A stretch of 64,000 nucleotides of DNA, taken from Chloroflexota bacterium. Lineage in GTDB: Bacteria > Chloroflexota > Limnocylindria > Limnocylindrales > CSP1-4. The notes below the pieces were generated by a model. The model had not been told where the DNA came from. It did no database searches and worked only from the letters and a program-made list of their open reading frames with translations. Shown in pieces: positions 63,292 through 64,000 of this stretch (within the stretch, counting starts at the first letter, position 1; every line of letters begins with the position of its first letter). Where the stretch lies: NCBI GenBank assembly GCA_019637815.1, contig JAHBUZ010000010.1, forward strand, positions 1 through 64,000, written 5' to 3'. A program made the translations under genes and the position numbers.

Positions 63292-64000
63292 CTACCCGCC
63301 GAGCGGCTCGAAGCGCGCCGTGAAGTGCCGCAGCGCCGGTGGCGCGTCGGTGATCCGGAACCCACGCAGCGAGGCGGCTCGTGCCGCGACCCGCTCCACG
63401 ACCTCGATGACGTAGTCGATGTGGGACTGGGTGTACGTCCGCCGCGGGATGGCCAGGCGCACCAGGTCCATGCGGGCCGCCAGCTCGGTGCCATCGGGCT
63501 GTCGACCGAACATCACGGTGCCGATCTCGCAGCCCCGGATGCCGCCCTCCTCGTACAGGGCACAGGCGAGGGCCTGACCGGGGTACTCGAGCGGCGGGAT
63601 GTGGGGCAGCAGCGCCCGTGCATCGAGATACACGGCATGCCCGCCGATGGGCTGGACCACGGGCACGCCCATCGCGGCGAGCGCCTCCCCGAGGTACGCG
63701 GTGGAGCGGATCCGATAGCGCAGGTAGTCCTCGTCGACCACCTCCGCGAGGCCCTGTGCGATCGCCTCGAGGTCGCGACCCGCGAGGCCGCCGTAGGTCG
63801 GGAACCCCTCGGTCAGGATGAGCTGGGTCCGACAGCGCTCGGCCAGGTCGTCATCGTCCATCGCCAGCCAGCCGCCGATGTTCGCCATGCCGTCCTTCTT
63901 GGCGGACATGGTCATGCCGTCCACGAGGCTCGCCATCTCGTGCACGATGTCCGGGATCGACCGATGTGCCTGGCCCGCCTCGCGGAGCTTGATGAACCAG
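63292..64000 (-). CDS. Tryptophanase / tyrosine phenol-lyase family enzyme, C-terminal part
   Basis: The frame is open from the right edge to the stop at 63292, covering about the last 236 residues; the N-terminus is outside. The PLP-lysine region DGMTMSAKKDGMANIGGWLA matches the SxKKD motif of tryptophanase and tyrosine phenol-lyase. It is followed by LTEGFPTYGGLAGRDLEAIAQGL, PIGGHAVYLDARALLPHIP and VRLAIPRRTYTQSHIDYVIEV. These enzymes cleave Trp to indole or Tyr to phenol plus pyruvate and ammonia. The residues that separate the two activities lie partly outside the window, so the substrate is left open. Confidence 0.88.
   Translation of the reverse strand, partial: WFIKLREAGQAHRSIPDIVHEMASLVDGMTMSAKKDGMANIGGWLAMDDDDLAERCRTQLILTEGFPTYGGLAGRDLEAIAQGLAEVVDEDYLRYRIRSTAYLGEALAAMGVPVVQPIGGHAVYLDARALLPHIPPLEYPGQALACALYEEGGIRGCEIGTVMFGRQPDGTELAARMDLVRLAIPRRTYTQSHIDYVIEVVERVAARAASLRGFRITDAPPALRHFTARFEPLGG

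Overview
The window is a very GC-rich (about 70 percent) bacterial chromosome segment with dense, often overlapping genes. Its gene content fits Chloroflexota, perhaps the Limnocylindria-type lineages: a split cytochrome b with Rieske and a cytochrome c-cupredoxin fusion, three-subunit PntAA/AB/B, VIT1, ChrB/ChrA and many ABC importers. That assignment is inference, because there is no rRNA or marker gene here to prove it. I found no tRNA, rRNA, CRISPR array, prophage or insertion sequence.

Layout. 1-10.7 kb is a catabolic and import cluster: three arylmalonate decarboxylase/maleate isomerase paralogues (one cut by the left edge), a luciferase-like flavin enzyme, a DUF3830 protein, a malate/lactate-type and a D-2-hydroxyacid dehydrogenase, a polar amino-acid-type ABC importer and a ThDP enzyme. 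A shared palindrome sits at two of its promoters. 10.7-15 kb holds a glyoxalase-like protein, the proton-translocating transhydrogenase operon pntAA-pntAB-pntB and a DUF1801 protein. 15.2-20.9 kb is a five-gene oligopeptide/nickel-type ABC importer. 21-29.6 kb holds a WYL regulator, membrane proteins (one GIDE-like), a SAM hydrolase, a GAF-GGDEF protein and YbaK. 29.8-34.6 kb is a thiamine salvage operon (TPP riboswitch, thiamine pyrophosphokinase, thiamine ABC importer). 34.6-35.3 kb is a toxin-antitoxin pair. 35.3-40.6 kb carries single-gene functions (DHFR-like, luciferase-like, PHB-depolymerase-like, Bcp, PIG-L, one unknown).

40.9-47.8 kb is the most notable block: a GltD-like FAD/4Fe-4S oxidoreductase followed by cytochrome b6-like, subunit IV-like, Rieske, cytochrome c-cupredoxin fusion and a membrane-anchored Kelch protein, probably one respiratory complex. 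48.2-55.5 kb is a sugar-type ABC importer with a fused permease-ATPase, an SGNH hydrolase, a ROK regulator, an SDR and a MetE-like protein. 55.6-59.8 kb is a metal/oxyanion group (ChrB-like, COG4280-like, VIT1, ChrA); chrA is flanked by direct repeats derived from the end of the neighbouring KDPG aldolase gene. 59.9-64 kb holds that aldolase, a cysteine-free homocysteine methyltransferase-like protein, a rhodanese, a phosphoribosyltransferase and a tryptophanase-family gene cut by the right edge.

Two genome-wide habits show up. Many single genes lack a Shine-Dalgarno site and instead have a TANNNT box exactly 6-7 bases before the start codon, which suggests leaderless mRNAs. Intergenic gaps often contain short GC-rich tandem repeats with units of 18, 20-21 or 25 bp.
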